DNA of 64,000 bases, from positions 198,635,112 through 198,699,111 of the forward strand of contig OX465281.1 in the NCBI GenBank assembly GCA_949987705.1. Direction: 5' to 3'. The translations under genes and the position numbers were made by a program. The stretch is from Thereva unica. Taxonomy: Eukaryota > Arthropoda > Insecta > Diptera > Therevidae. This document shows positions 45,271 to 55,941 of this stretch, piece by piece (the stretch's first letter is position 1; every line of letters starts with the position of its first letter). The notes below the pieces were generated by a model. The model ran no database searches. It was not told the DNA's origin and saw only the letters and a program-made list of their open reading frames with translations.

Positions 45271-45854
45271 GTAAGAAACAAGACGAGTTGAATAGTTGAG
45301 TTGAGGTTGAGTTTAAAATAAAAAAGCGCTACACGTTACAAAAAATCACAAACAAAACACAGAGTTGCTGGTGTAAATTAAATTCAACTACTCAACTATT
45401 GAGCTGTATGCATAATTTCAACTAAACCCAGGTACCAGAGCTGTGTCGAACTCGACTCTCGTCTACATGTTGATGGACTCGGGCTCAAACTGATTTCAAC
45501 TCATCATGTACATATAAGTATTAAATGCATTCTGATCATTTTGTAAAAAAATAAAGTAGGCGGTTCCAAGATGGCGGCCGATTTTTGCAATTGTGCTCCA
45601 CCGAGTCCACGAAATGGGTATCAAATGAAAGAGTACGACAGGTAGAATACAGTAAGCTGTGTGACGTAATTTTAAATCTCATATGGCCGCCACCACAAAA
45701 CCGCGGAAGACATACACAAAATAGGCTAAAAAGTACATAATAAAAATAAATAGTTTTAAAAACTAACAAATACGCTTTTATTTTAAAATGAACCAAAAAG
45801 TAAAAAATAACTTTGGATTTAAAGTTTTTATTGCTGCAGCGTAAGTGGCTCAGC
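45271..45854. other. No gene recognised
   Basis: It contains an inverted pair of GTTGAATAGTTGAGTTGA-type sequence (about 45285 and 45385). Similar phrases recur near 54590-54640. Confidence 0.4.
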
Positions 45855-46660
45855 TGAGGATCTCGACTACGCGGATGATATCTTTTTGCTGGCCCACAGA
45901 CATCAGGACCTGAAAAACATGTTAAACAATTTGGCAACAGAAAGTAGTCCAGCAGGCTTAAGGCTAAATCCGACTAAAACTAAAGAAATGCGGATAAATG
46001 CAAACACCATTGAACGGACTGCGCTGAATAACCGTGACGTGGAACTGGTAGATAAATTCTGCTACCTCGGTAGCATTATTACCGAAAACGGTGGTGCAGA
46101 AGAAGATGTCAGTTCCAGAATAAATAAAGCACGAAGCGTATATGCATGCCTGTTCTACATATGGAGATCAACACAGATATCAACTAACACCAAACTGCGG
46201 CTGTTCAACTCCAACGTTAAGGCAGTTCTTTTGTACGGTTGCGAAACATGGAAAGTCACCCAATTCATCACAGGGCGCCTACAAGTCTTCATCAACATAT
46301 GCCTGCGTCGTATTCTAAAAATCCGCTGGCAAGATAGAATTTCAAACGAAGAACTATGACGCCGTGCTGGCCAAGAAAGGATAGACGACCAAATCAGGCA
46401 AAGGAAATGGACTTGGGTTGGCCACACCTTGCGACGCGAAAACGAAAATCTAGCCAAACAGGTCTTCGACTGGAATCCGCAAGCATCCCGTCGAGTCGGA
46501 AGACCTAGAACAACGTGGAGGAGAACCCTACTGGCAGAAGCCGCAACAACTGGGAGATCCTGGTCGGAGCTGAGAGCTGTCGCGCAAAACAGAGTCCGCT
46601 GGAGGTCAATTGTTTCCGCCCTATATCCCATGATTAAAGGAGCGTAAAGAAGAAGAAGAA
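45855..46660 (+). pseudogene. LINE family D 3' fragment, plus strand
   Basis: It starts at EDLDYADDIFLLAHRHQDL (motif C). It continues through GLRLNPTKTKEM, FCYLGSIITENGGAEEDVSS and YGCETWKVTQF to a frameshift at 46359 (stop after SNEEL), then RENENLAKQVFDWNPQ and GRPRTTWRR. The end is GATTAAAGGAGCGTAAAGAA with an (AAG)n tail near 46660. It is about 90% similar to 33715-34515 by inspection. Strong 5' truncation. Confidence 0.82.
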
Positions 46661-46670
46661 GCTCCAGGCG

Positions 46671-46739
46671 CTCCAGGTACTTCTCCAATCGGTGCTGGCG
46701 GCTCTGGGCCAACAATTGAAGAAGTTCCCGGTCAATTTA
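46671..46739 (+). pseudogene. Possible Hsp70 C-terminal tail remnant
   Basis: Directly after the LINE tail the frame reads APGAPGTSPIGAGGSGPTIE, then EV, and a short tail to TGA. Cytosolic Hsp70 proteins end in a Gly/Pro/Ala-rich segment followed by GPTIEEVD. Here EEV is followed by Pro and eight more residues, so the terminal EEVD motif that binds TPR co-chaperones is lost. AATAAA follows at about 46772. The rest of the gene was not found, so a pseudogene tail or a chance low-complexity match are both possible. Confidence 0.4.
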
Positions 46740-48057
46740 AAAGATGCTGAACCCAACTAAAAAAATTATATAAATAAAATTACAGCAAAACAAAATTTCA
46801 ACTGATTGTTTAGCGCATTTTTTCTTTTGCTCCTGATGTTCCTGAAATGAAGAAACTTTACATCGGTAACTTCTATCCAACACATTCCAAACTATCTCCA
46901 AATTCCCAAAAGGTGCTTTAACAGTAATTTAAAAAAGAAATTAAAGTTCACAGTCGGCATTAATAGAGCGTGTACGACGACTTATATTTATAACTCGTGT
47001 GGTTGTTAGCCCATTACTTTTACCCAATGATCCCCCAGTGTACAATCTTCCTCGGTTTGAACACTTCTCCTTCACCAGCTCCCAAATTAAAACACTCTCT
47101 GCTCCGACAGACGAACATGAACTAACTTTGTTGTGCCAATGATATTCTGAACATGGTTTTAATTATTCAAGTCACACTTATCGGCTCATCCTTAAGTGGT
47201 GCTAATTATGACTTCCAGTTCGATTGGCTTTCGATTTTAAAATTTCGACTGTCCGGTACGAATTGAGCGATACCCTGTGTACGTTTTGTTCGATACCAAT
47301 TTCCGTATATAGTGGCATTTTTATTCTTTATGCAAATTGTATTTTAATTTAAATAACAAAAGAGCGCATACGCAATAATATTAACAAATATCGCTCCATG
47401 TCACTGGCTCGGAACAGGCCGAAGAAGATTTTTTTTTTGTAAAATTTTCAAGCCCCGAGAGAAACTCCGATTGACCTTTACGAAAATTAGATTAACCCGG
47501 AATTTTTGGTCCATGATAAATGATCAGCATTTGCCCCTTGGATGCTGAACACCTACATGCTGATGAAAGCTCTATATTAAAGCCGATGATATCAGTTTAT
47601 TCAAATTCTTTTGATGATTTTCTGAGCGGAAATAATGACGGTGATATTTGTTTATATCTGATTTTATAATTTTATTCAGAACTAATGTTTGGGAATGAAT
47701 TTTATTAAAAAATCGATTCGCACTTCATATTCACGATTTTATTATCAGTAATAATTGTTTTGTGATTATCAACATTTTTAAAGTACTTTAGGAGCTTTGA
47801 CCACTGACCATGATTCATATCTAGTTCACAGCAATTCATGCAGAAAACTAGCGTCTGTTAGGCCATTTCTTAAAAGTCTTATCAACAATGAAGATAGCAA
47901 ATTTGTGGTAAAATATTTTGAAATTATATTCACTCTTACAAATTTGGCAAATTGTTTATTAAAAAAATATATTTTAATAAAAAATACAAAAATAACATTG
48001 TTTAGAAATTGTTTGAATTTGTCTATGGAAAAGAAGTTTTTTTTTTCAGATTTTAGT
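46740..48057. other. No gene recognised
   Basis: AT-rich. The frame at 47797-48063 has no recognisable domain. Confidence 0.45.
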
Positions 48058-48060
48058 TTA

Positions 48061-48522
48061 TAGACTAAGTGCCCGCGAACAAAAAAAATATTCATACATA
48101 ACCACTTGAAACTTTTTGTATCGATTAATGACACCTAGTCTACCACCTTTTGCTCTACGAAAATTCCTGAAACCGCGGCTTTTTTCCTCCAGGCTGCTCG
48201 AAAGTCAACCTTGTTATGGTGCCCAAAAAATTTATAGATACTGTTTTTTTAACAATCATAGTCGCATGAGATGGCGATGATACGCGCGAAACAAAACTCG
48301 TCCGACAAAAATGTTGGACCGTTAAGGATGTCTACCACCCCAAACCTGCTAAGTTATGGGCTTCCAAAAATTTATTAATAACCATCTGATTTTTTCAGGA
48401 TCGCTTAAGAAAAATATGTGGAATTACATGGTATATGTGTCCGACAAAATTTGTTTGCCGATTTCGCCGTCCGAAGAGTCAAAGTCCTCTATTTCATGAA
48501 AGGAAAAAATTTATACATAACC
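48061..48522 (+). repeat. Left arm of long inverted repeat
   Basis: It begins TAGACTAAGTGCCCGCGAAC and contains the internal phrases TCCGACAAAAATGTTGGACC and TGTCCGACAAAATTTG. Similarity to the right arm ends soon after AAAAAATTTATACATAACC. Confidence 0.8.
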
Positions 48523-48850
48523 TCTTTTTTCGTTTTTATTTAATTTTATAATAGAAAAACAAACATTCCATATACGTTGTCCGTCAAAAAAACATTGTCT
48601 TTAACGTGGAAAAAGGAACCAAAATAAATAACCAGCTGATCTTTTCCAAACGGCTTCATAAAAATATGTTTAATACACTACCCACGAAGTGTATTATACA
48701 GTCAGCGTCAAAAGTAGCGCAACACCTAAGGAGTCCATTTCACGCGTCATCCATCAATTCCATCAGTCGTGATTGATGCAAATCAAAATATTCGAATAAT
48801 TACATCAGTCATCAGCTTAGGCGTTAGGTTATACATCAGTCATAGCAGTT

Positions 48851-51800
48851 CCATCCATCCAATGGCGCTACAGCCCAAATCGAGCCTTGGCCTCCTCAAG
48901 GGCATTTCTCCAATTTTGACGGTCCCTTGCAGCATGTCTCCAGTTCCGGATGTTGAGCATTGACTCTGCGTCAGCCGTCACAGAGTCTATCCATCTCCTC
49001 CTGGGTCTACCTACTGGCCTACTTCCCGAAATTTCTGATGCCATAAGCCGTTTTGGGACGCGATTGTCCTCCATTCTGATCACGTGGCCGGCTAGTCTCA
49101 ATCTGTTGATTTTTATTAAAGTTGAGAGTTGTGGGTCGTCAAAAATTTCATACAACTCGTTGTTGTATCTTCTTCGCCATATTCCATCCTCTCTGATTGG
49201 GCCTATTATGCATCTGAGAATTTTCCTCTCGAACCTGTTGACTCGTTCCTCTATGTCCTGGGTCATAGTCCAAGTCTCGCTACCATAACACAGTACTGGT
49301 CGTATTACTGTTTTGTAGAGTGAGAGTTTCGTTTTCCTGTGCACAAATCTTGAGTGCAGGATTTGTTTTTGGGCATAAAAGGCTCTATTAGCCAGTAGTA
49401 TTCGTCTGGTTATTTCTTCTTTTTCTTCGTTTCTTTTTGTGATAGTAGACCCAAGGTAGACTGTTTTATCGACTACTTCTAGGTTATGTTCGTCGATGGT
49501 TATATTTCTTCCCATTCTAAATCGTCCTGCTCTGGATTGTTGCATAACCTTCGTTTTTTCTTCGTTAATCTTCAGGCCTATGTCCTTTGCCGCCTCTTTT
49601 AATTCGACATAGACTTCTTTTGCTGCCAAAAAGGACCTTCCCACGATGTTTACGTCATCCGCATATCCAAGTAATTGTACCGACTGGGTAGCTATTGATG
49701 CACTTGTCTGGACTGACGTTTTCCTTATCACCCATTCTAGGGCCAGGTTGAAAAGCATGGGGGCCAGCCCATCTCCTTGTCTAAGCCCTTGACGTACTTC
49801 GAACTCCTCTGTTATAACATTCTGGATCCTCACTTTCGCCAGTGAGCTATTTGTGGCGCATTTGATCAGTTGTACCAACTTTGAAGGAATTCCTATTTCC
49901 GATAGGATCTCATATTGCCTCTCTCTGTTTATTGAATCATATGCCTGCTGAAAGTCGACAAATATCTGATATACATCTACATTCCTTTCCCAGGTTTTCT
50001 CCAGAATTTGCCTTAAGGTCAGCAGTTGGTCCGATGTTGACCTGTTTGTCCTAAAACCAGCTTGATATTCTCCTATAAGGCCTTCCGCTATAGGTTCCAG
50101 TTTTTGTTTCACAAGGATTGTGAAGATTTTGTAGCTGGTGCTGAGGAGTGAGATGCCTCTGTAGTTTTTGCAGTTTAATTTATCTCCTTTCTTGTATATT
50201 GGACATATAATCGCTTTCTTCCAGTCCTCTGGTATAACTTCTTCCTCCCAGATGGTGCATATGAGTTCGTGTAAAGTTTGTAGCAGTTGGGGTCCTCCTT
50301 CCTTTAGCAGCTCAGCTGCTATTCCATCGGCGCCAGGCGATTTGTTGCTGCTCTGCCTTTTTACAGCTTCCCGCACCTCATCCAATGTTGGTGGTTCTAT
50401 TGAGATGTTATCTTGGGGAATTACAAATGCCTCTGTCTCTGCATTCTCGTTTGATATGGAGATAGGGTTCAATAGGTTCTGAAAATACTCTCTCCACCTT
50501 TCCCTTATCCTATCAGGATCTGCCAACAAGTTCCCATCTATGTCCTTGCAGATGTCCGTTCTTGGCTGAAACTTGTTGGTGATCTGGCGAGTTCCTTTGT
50601 ACGCTTGTCTAATTCTCCCTTCATTGAAGTCTTCCTGTATCTGTAAGATTTTCCTATTTAGATATTCCCTCTTCTTTTTTCTGCATAACTTGTCTGCGGT
50701 TTTTCTTTTTTCCTTGAAGACTTCCATCCTTGCTCTTGTTGGCCTTGCGATGTACTCTCGGTGGCTCTGGTTTCTTTCTTCAATTGCTGCTCTACAGTTT
50801 TGGTCAAACCAATCAATTCTAGTCTGTCTGGGGGCCCAGCCTAGTGCCTCTTCTGCTGCCCCCTTTATGCTGTTTTTGACCTGTTCCCATTTGTCGTTGA
50901 TGCTGGGCTGCTCATCTACCTCTCTCAAGTTTTGTACGACAGCATGTTGGTAGGCATCTCTTATTTCTTCCCGTTTTAGCTTATCTATATCGTATTTTGG
51001 CTGAGTTTGCCCTCTATGCGTTTTAGTTGCTATCCGGGTTCTCAATTTCACTTTGATTAGATAGTGGTCCGAGCCACAGCACGCTCCTCTCATTGTTCTT
51101 ACGTCCAGTATACTCGTGGCCCCTCTTCTTTCAATTAGGACGTGGTCAATTTGATTATTAGTTCCTCCGTCTGGTGACTGCCACGTCATCTTATGTATAT
51201 CTTTGTGCGGGAACATTGTTGAGCTTACTACCATTGCGTTTGAGCTTGCGAAATCGATCAATCGACTACCATTGTCATTGGTAACGTTATGTAGGCTATG
51301 CTTTCCTATGACTCCTAGGAACTCCTCTTCTTTTCCTACTTTGGCATTCATATCTCCAAGCACCATTTTAATATCGTTTGACGGTATTAACCTGATGGTG
51401 TTTGTTAGCTCTTGGTAGAATTCCTCTTTCTCCTCATCCGTTTTCTCTTCTGTGGGCGCGTGGACGTTTATAAGACTGATGTTATGTAACCTTGTCTTAA
51501 TGCGAAGTGTGCATATTCTATTGCTGACTGGTTTGAAGTCCAGAATCAGAGATTTCATTTCCTTCTCTACGATGAATGCTACTCCGAACTCTCTTCTTCC
51601 ATTTGATGATCCGCTGGAGAGTACCGTGTGGGTTTTTAGATCCATTATACCACTGTGGGTCCATTTTGTTTCCTGAAGGGCTGTGATCCTTATGCCATAT
51701 TTTTTTAATACTAATAAAAGCGAACGCAGAGCGCCCGTTCTGTTGAGCGTCCTGACGTTCCATGTTCCAAGATCGTATTCCATATTCCGTTGCCTGAGTC

Positions 51801-52172
51801 GTTGCCGTTGAGTCCGTCCTGTCCGAGGCCTGCCTTGAGGATTCGTGACGGGTAGGTTTTTACTGTGAAAGGTTGTCAGCCTGCCGCCCAACCCCCAACC
51901 TGGAGGACCAGTCCGGTATTTGCTTCGTTTTGAGGCGCGAAACACTCGCCTTTCACCCTCCTCAGTCTGTTACTCTTGCGTACACAAGAGCATCCAGGGG
52001 ACACCCGATGTAAAATCTACATCTTCGTGGAGGTTGAGGTAGGATTCGGTAGCATATCGGAAAATCTTAGATCGTGAAGACCTTAGATCGCAGGTGGCGT
52101 TACCCAGGATTTATCTCTTTGACGTACCGGCACCATCAAAGGTCCCTGAGGCCTTGCTACCATTTGACCCCC
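48851..52172 (-). mobile_element. Full-length LINE family C with 8-bp target duplication
   Basis: TAGCAGTT occurs at 48843-48850 and 52173-52180. The element is 3322 bp: a 5' UTR of about 230 bp (51946-52172), a single ORF, and a very short 3' end with a (GGAT)n tail at 48851-48860. The same 5' UTR occurs in copies at 31978-32350 and 16528-16740, which supports the 5' end placed here. Single-ORF architecture with a short repeat tail fits RTE-like elements. Confidence 0.88.
48868..51945 (-). CDS. LINE family C endonuclease-reverse transcriptase, intact 1025 aa
   Basis: The uninterrupted ORF begins at ATG 51945. A later Met (MEYDLGTWNVRTL, about residue 55) is an alternative start just before the endonuclease. 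The apurinic-type endonuclease occupies about residues 57-300, with TWNVRTL, ALQETKW, VLGDMNAKVG (near 198), NQIDHVLI and GSDHYLIKV (near 293). RT follows at about 510-800, with SSNKSPGADGIAAELLKEGG, IFVDFQQAYDSINRE (Asp near 663), RQGLRQGDGLAPMLF and LLGYADDVNIVGRS (YADD near 760). The C-terminal domain has VVDKTVYLGS, NRFERKILRCIIGP and RPVGRPRRRW. All catalytic landmarks are present, so the copy may be active. Decayed relatives lie at 31960-36187. Confidence 0.9.
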   Translation of the reverse strand: MFRASKRSKYRTGPPGWGLGGRLTTFHSKNLPVTNPQGRPRTGRTQRQRLRQRNMEYDLGTWNVRTLNRTGALRSLLLVLKKYGIRITALQETKWTHSGIMDLKTHTVLSSGSSNGRREFGVAFIVEKEMKSLILDFKPVSNRICTLRIKTRLHNISLINVHAPTEEKTDEEKEEFYQELTNTIRLIPSNDIKMVLGDMNAKVGKEEEFLGVIGKHSLHNVTNDNGSRLIDFASSNAMVVSSTMFPHKDIHKMTWQSPDGGTNNQIDHVLIERRGATSILDVRTMRGACCGSDHYLIKVKLRTRIATKTHRGQTQPKYDIDKLKREEIRDAYQHAVVQNLREVDEQPSINDKWEQVKNSIKGAAEEALGWAPRQTRIDWFDQNCRAAIEERNQSHREYIARPTRARMEVFKEKRKTADKLCRKKKREYLNRKILQIQEDFNEGRIRQAYKGTRQITNKFQPRTDICKDIDGNLLADPDRIRERWREYFQNLLNPISISNENAETEAFVIPQDNISIEPPTLDEVREAVKRQSSNKSPGADGIAAELLKEGGPQLLQTLHELICTIWEEEVIPEDWKKAIICPIYKKGDKLNCKNYRGISLLSTSYKIFTILVKQKLEPIAEGLIGEYQAGFRTNRSTSDQLLTLRQILEKTWERNVDVYQIFVDFQQAYDSINRERQYEILSEIGIPSKLVQLIKCATNSSLAKVRIQNVITEEFEVRQGLRQGDGLAPMLFNLALEWVIRKTSVQTSASIATQSVQLLGYADDVNIVGRSFLAAKEVYVELKEAAKDIGLKINEEKTKVMQQSRAGRFRMGRNITIDEHNLEVVDKTVYLGSTITKRNEEKEEITRRILLANRAFYAQKQILHSRFVHRKTKLSLYKTVIRPVLCYGSETWTMTQDIEERVNRFERKILRCIIGPIREDGIWRRRYNNELYEIFDDPQLSTLIKINRLRLAGHVIRMEDNRVPKRLMASEISGSRPVGRPRRRWIDSVTADAESMLNIRNWRHAARDRQNWRNALEEAKARFGL

Positions 52173-52199
52173 TAGCAGTTACTATGGCAAAACTGGCAG

Positions 52200-52551
52200 C
52201 AACACCTGACGGGACCGCCTAAAATCATTCGCTTTGAATATCGCCGTCATGTAAAAACTGAAAATAGTGCTTAATATCTTAAAATAATGCTTTCTTTATT
52301 TTTCACCAAAATTTTATTAAAACTATTAAAACAAGAAAACTGTACTTCATTTAACAAAAAAAGCTCTAAACTTATCAATCAAAAATGAGGTAAAATTTGG
52401 AATTTTATGTTTTAACATTTTACAATTGCAATGAATTATTTTATAAAATATTTTGTTGATAAATAATACATTATTTTAGGATATTAAACACTATTTTCCG
52501 TTTTTACATGACGGCGATATTCAAGGGAAAAGTTAAAATTTTTAGGTGTTG
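52200..52551. mobile_element. MITE-like element with CAACACCT ends
   Basis: Inverted arms of 46 bp (52236-52282 and 52477-52522, sharing GAATATCGCCGTCATGTAAA) and outer ends CAACACCT/AGGTGTTG define a roughly 350-bp element. At 48717-48735, on the other side of LINE C, AGCGCAACACCTAAGG resembles the end. That end begins CAGTCAGCGTCAAAAGT after TA, like a Tc1-type terminus, so LINE C may sit inside a former Tc1-like element. Confidence 0.55.
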
Positions 52552-52647
52552 CGTCACTTATGATGTTGAGTGTAGGTGCAAATTACACTGTCCAACACTC
52601 GGTCCTCCCATTAAAACGGTTTGTGTATGATGCAGGTATTACACTAA

Positions 52648-53251
52648 TAGCGTCATCGATTTGGCAGCTCTAGCTTCGAGTGCGAGCACATTTCATCTGG
52701 AGCTGAGCAAAAGTAGCTCGCTCCAGAACAAATTCGCTCTAACTAGAATTGCTCTGATTCAATTTCGTTTGGTCTTCGATTGAATTTTGCTCCCTTCAAG
52801 ATTTGTTTTGATTAACATTTACACATTTTTGTGTTCTGAACATATTACTTCTCAGAAAAATTTACACTTTTGCTTTAATTTCTGTGGTATTTGAAATAAC
52901 TGTACATATCCCGCGTCGACATCTAATGATTATTCTAAAGATTTTTCCACCATTAATAATTTTGTTGTATTATTATTATAATTTTGTTTTATTTATTTAA
53001 TCTTCACAACATGAATAACTTTTTAAATTTTAGAGCACTTTTCAAATCTGTCGATATGATACAGATCTAAAAACTTGCTCTTTCTGATCTTTGGTAGAGC
53101 ACTTTTGGGCAAATCGATGACAAAATCTTGGTTTGCTCTTAGAGCGAGTGACAAATCGATGACACAGCCCTGAGAGGGAGCATCAAATCGATGATGCAAT
53201 CTGCTCTAAAAGCACTTTTCGAGCAAAAAAGGCAACAAATCGATGACGCTA
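52648..53251. mobile_element. 604-bp MITE with TAA target duplication
   Basis: Perfect 16-bp ends TAGCGTCATCGATTTG are inverted at the right terminus. TAA flanks both sides (52645-52647 and 53252-53254). Three further internal copies of AAATCGATGA occur near 53112, 53152 and 53183. A TWA duplication suggests the PIF/Harbinger group. No coding sequence is present. Confidence 0.7.
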
Positions 53252-53254
53252 TAA

Positions 53255-53741
53255 GCATTCACGAAAGAGATCGTGTAACGATTATGATGCATGTGTTCGT
53301 TTTTGATTACAGTATAAGAATATCGGTTGCCTTTGCTAGAAGCATTCGCGGCTTGTTTGTAACATACAATTATTTTGGGTTCAGGCGGAATGTTAATCAG
53401 TCACTCTTTTTGTATGGCTTACTAACTGAGGAAACTGCTCAGAAAAAAAAGGTTTGTTTGTTCTTGTGTAAAAAAATACTTCAACACTGTGCAACCGCTA
53501 CTGGGAACATAAAGACATTATGAGAGGGTATAATCTAGCTAGGATTTAGTAGAAGACATTGATAGCAGATACGGATTTGAGGGCGGGGCCGTTGGAGGTC
53601 AACGGACTACATTATAATGTCATTGTTATAAAAATTTTGTTTTTTGGTCGGACTATGGAGTAAGCGCGATTAACGTGTCCGACATTTTTATCACACAAGA
53701 GGCAGTAGCTTTTGTCACATAATACCGTTTTCGTCCGACGG
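53255..53741. other. No gene recognised
   Basis: A 110-codon frame (53191-53523) overlaps the MITE end and has no domain. Confidence 0.4.
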
Positions 53742-54194
53742 TTATCTATAAATTTTTTCCCTTCATGAAATAGAGGACTTTGACTCGTCGGACGGCGAAA
53801 TCGGCAAACAAATTTTGTCGGACACATATACCATGTAATTCCACATATTTTTCTTAAGCGATCCTGAAAAAATCAGATGGTTATTAATAAATTTTTGGAA
53901 ACCCATAACTTAGCAGGTTTGGGGTGGTAGACATCCTTAACGGTCCAACATTTTTGTCGGACGAGTTTTGTTTCGCGCGTATCATCGCCATCTCATGCGA
54001 CTATGATTGTTAAAAAAACAGTAGGTATCTATAAATTTTTTGGGCACCATAACAAGGTTGACTTTCGAGCAGCCTGGAGGAAAAAAGCCGCGGTTTCAGG
54101 AATTTTCGCAGAGCAAAAGGTGGTCCTTAATCTATACAAAAAGTTTCAAGTGGTTATGTATGAATATATTTTTTGTTCGTGGGCACTTAGTCTA
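53742..54194 (-). repeat. Right arm of long inverted repeat
   Basis: Reverse complement of the left arm, ending ...GGGCACTTAGTCTA at 54194. It lacks the 11-bp segment (CACCTAGTCTA type) present near 48130. Confidence 0.8.
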
Positions 54195-54197
54195 TTA

Positions 54198-55040
54198 TGT
54201 TTCGTGGTTCATGTTTTTAGAACTAAGTGAGCTTTGTAGGTGTACAAAGAATCCAAACTTACTGCACTTACTCATTCCCTCGTGGGTAGGGCTGCCATCG
54301 CCTAAATTGCCGAGGCCGGACAAAAACTACAAAAACCCTGGACATTTGGGTGAAATTGAATTTTTCCCCGTACACCCATTTTTTTAAAAAAATTAAACGA
54401 CAATGTTTTTTGGCGAGTTCAAATCCAACGATATATTCGGCTACCAGCGAAGCGCCAGCAAACCTTGCTACCATTAAGATCGTGCTATGAAACCTACGAC
54501 ACAACCTCGAACAGGACAGAAACTCAGGAAATTTAGGGCAAAGATATCTAAAATTACCTGTTGCCCCTGGTTATAGGTTGAAAAGTTGAGTCGAGGCTGA
54601 GTTGAAATTTCGATCGCCGGATATGATGTCGAGCTGAGTTCATTTTGGGTTAAAATAGGATTGACCGGAAATCAAAACATAACCTCAAATTTTGTGTGAA
54701 ATTCTCAGAACGAAATAATTTTTTATTCCTGTGCAAGCAAAGACACCGAAGACAAAACTTCACGGACGGTAAACAAACAAAACAAATATCACTTCAACCC
54801 AATTACAACTCAACCAACGTATATGAGGCGAAAAATCGACTCGATCCAAGTAGAAGAGCTGAGTTTAGTCGAGTGGACCCAGTTTTAACTCGACCTCCGT
54901 TTATGGCTGGATTGAATCTGGGTTGAACCTAGTCATAAACAGGGTAAATAAAAACAAGAAGAGGAAAGAGAGACGGAAAATAAATATGACAGAATTAAAA
55001 GAAGAGCAAATTAGGGGTAAATATGAGAAGCTACTGGACG
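54198..55040. other. No gene recognised; repeat debris
   Basis: It contains GTTGAGTCGAGGCTGAGTTG-type sequence near 54590 and TTTAGTCGAGTGGACCCAG near 54866, similar to 45170-45420, which points to another copy of that unnamed repeat. Confidence 0.4.
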
Positions 55041-55045
55041 TAAAA

Positions 55046-55480
55046 CCTGCACTCCACTGTACGCGAAGTTGCTTCGGCGAAGTACTTCTCGAAGTTGATC
55101 GAAGCACGGTATGTATACAGGGACAAGACAATATAAAATAGAAATGTCATTTTAGTTCTGAAGTCCCTAGGTGACCCCTTTCTATATAAAATCGAAGCTG
55201 TTGTTATTGTTTTAGTCACTTGGGGACCCTTTTTTACGGTATTCGAAGATGTCAGTCTCTTTTACATTACTTTGTTTCTGTATACCGTGGTCCTAAATAT
55301 GTGACTACACACTCATGCAACCTCACGAGGAACCGAGTCACCTGGCACACCACACACCTCGGATCCTTTAATTCGGGTGCGAAACCGTCAAAGATACAAA
55401 GTCGAAACCGCCAAAGTGAATCGAAGTGCAACTCTATATTTTCGACTTCGATCAACTTCGCGAGTGGAGTAGTGCAGGCT
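55046..55480. mobile_element. Possible MITE with CCTGCACT ends
   Basis: CCTGCACTCCACTGTACGCG (55046) and the reverse complement of the right side (CCTGCACTACTCCACTCGCG, ending 55480) form an inverted pair. It is followed inward by CGAAGTTG...TCGAAG on both sides. No target duplication was identified. Confidence 0.5.
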
Positions 55481-55589
55481 TAAGAATAAATAAACGTAAC
55501 AATGTAATGACCCAGCGGATAAAAACAGAGCATACTAACTCATGCTAAGTAGACGCACAACAATGGTTCATAAGGAAAAGAAACGAACT

Positions 55590-55735
55590 AAGAAGACCAT
55601 ACAAAGCAAAAAAGCCAGTATTGGGAAGAAGAAATGAGGGAGATAGAAGAACCAGCAAACTCAAATGACACAAGAAATTTTTACAAAAAGGTAATCAGCA
55701 ACATAAAGTATTTGAACCTAGAGTGATGATGTTGC
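55590..55735 (+). pseudogene. Short LINE linker fragment (uncertain)
   Basis: The frame reads EMREIEEPANSNDTRNFYKK, which resembles the endonuclease-RT linker (a NDTRxFYKKV type block) of RTE-like LINEs. Confidence 0.4.
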
Positions 55736-55941
55736 AAGTATAAAAATGGGGATGTACTACTATACCAAGAGCTGCAAAAATGTGCCTATCGAGTACGAGG
55801 CTGAAATGTTTTTGCTTAGTACTCCAAGCGACCATAAGAAAAATCGTGGTCTGCCTGGGCAGAAGTAGTGCCCAAATTTAGTATGTCCGTTTCCCGCAAA
55901 ATTTTTGGGACCGTATCGTGACCTATCGAGTAAGAGCTTGG

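Larger units (their letters stand above)
48061..54194. mobile_element. 6.1-kb segment bounded by long inverted repeats and TTA duplication
   Basis: Left arm 48061-48522 and right arm 53742-54194 are inverted copies, about 95% identical by eye, differing mainly by an 11-bp indel near 48130. TAGACTAAGTGCCC is the outermost sequence on each side and TTA flanks both (48058-48060 and 54195-54197). The interior holds an intact LINE C, a possible Tc1-like end, and two MITEs. No transposase ORF was found. It could be one large non-autonomous element that later took in other elements, or two inverted copies of a 460-bp repeat. Confidence 0.6.

Noticed and set aside
50168..50953. Plus-strand ORFs of 104-126 aa
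   Set aside because: Antisense frames of the intact LINE C ORF.
54003..54387. 75- and 115-aa plus-strand ORFs
   Set aside because: They lie in the right inverted-repeat arm and its flank; composition-driven and without motifs.
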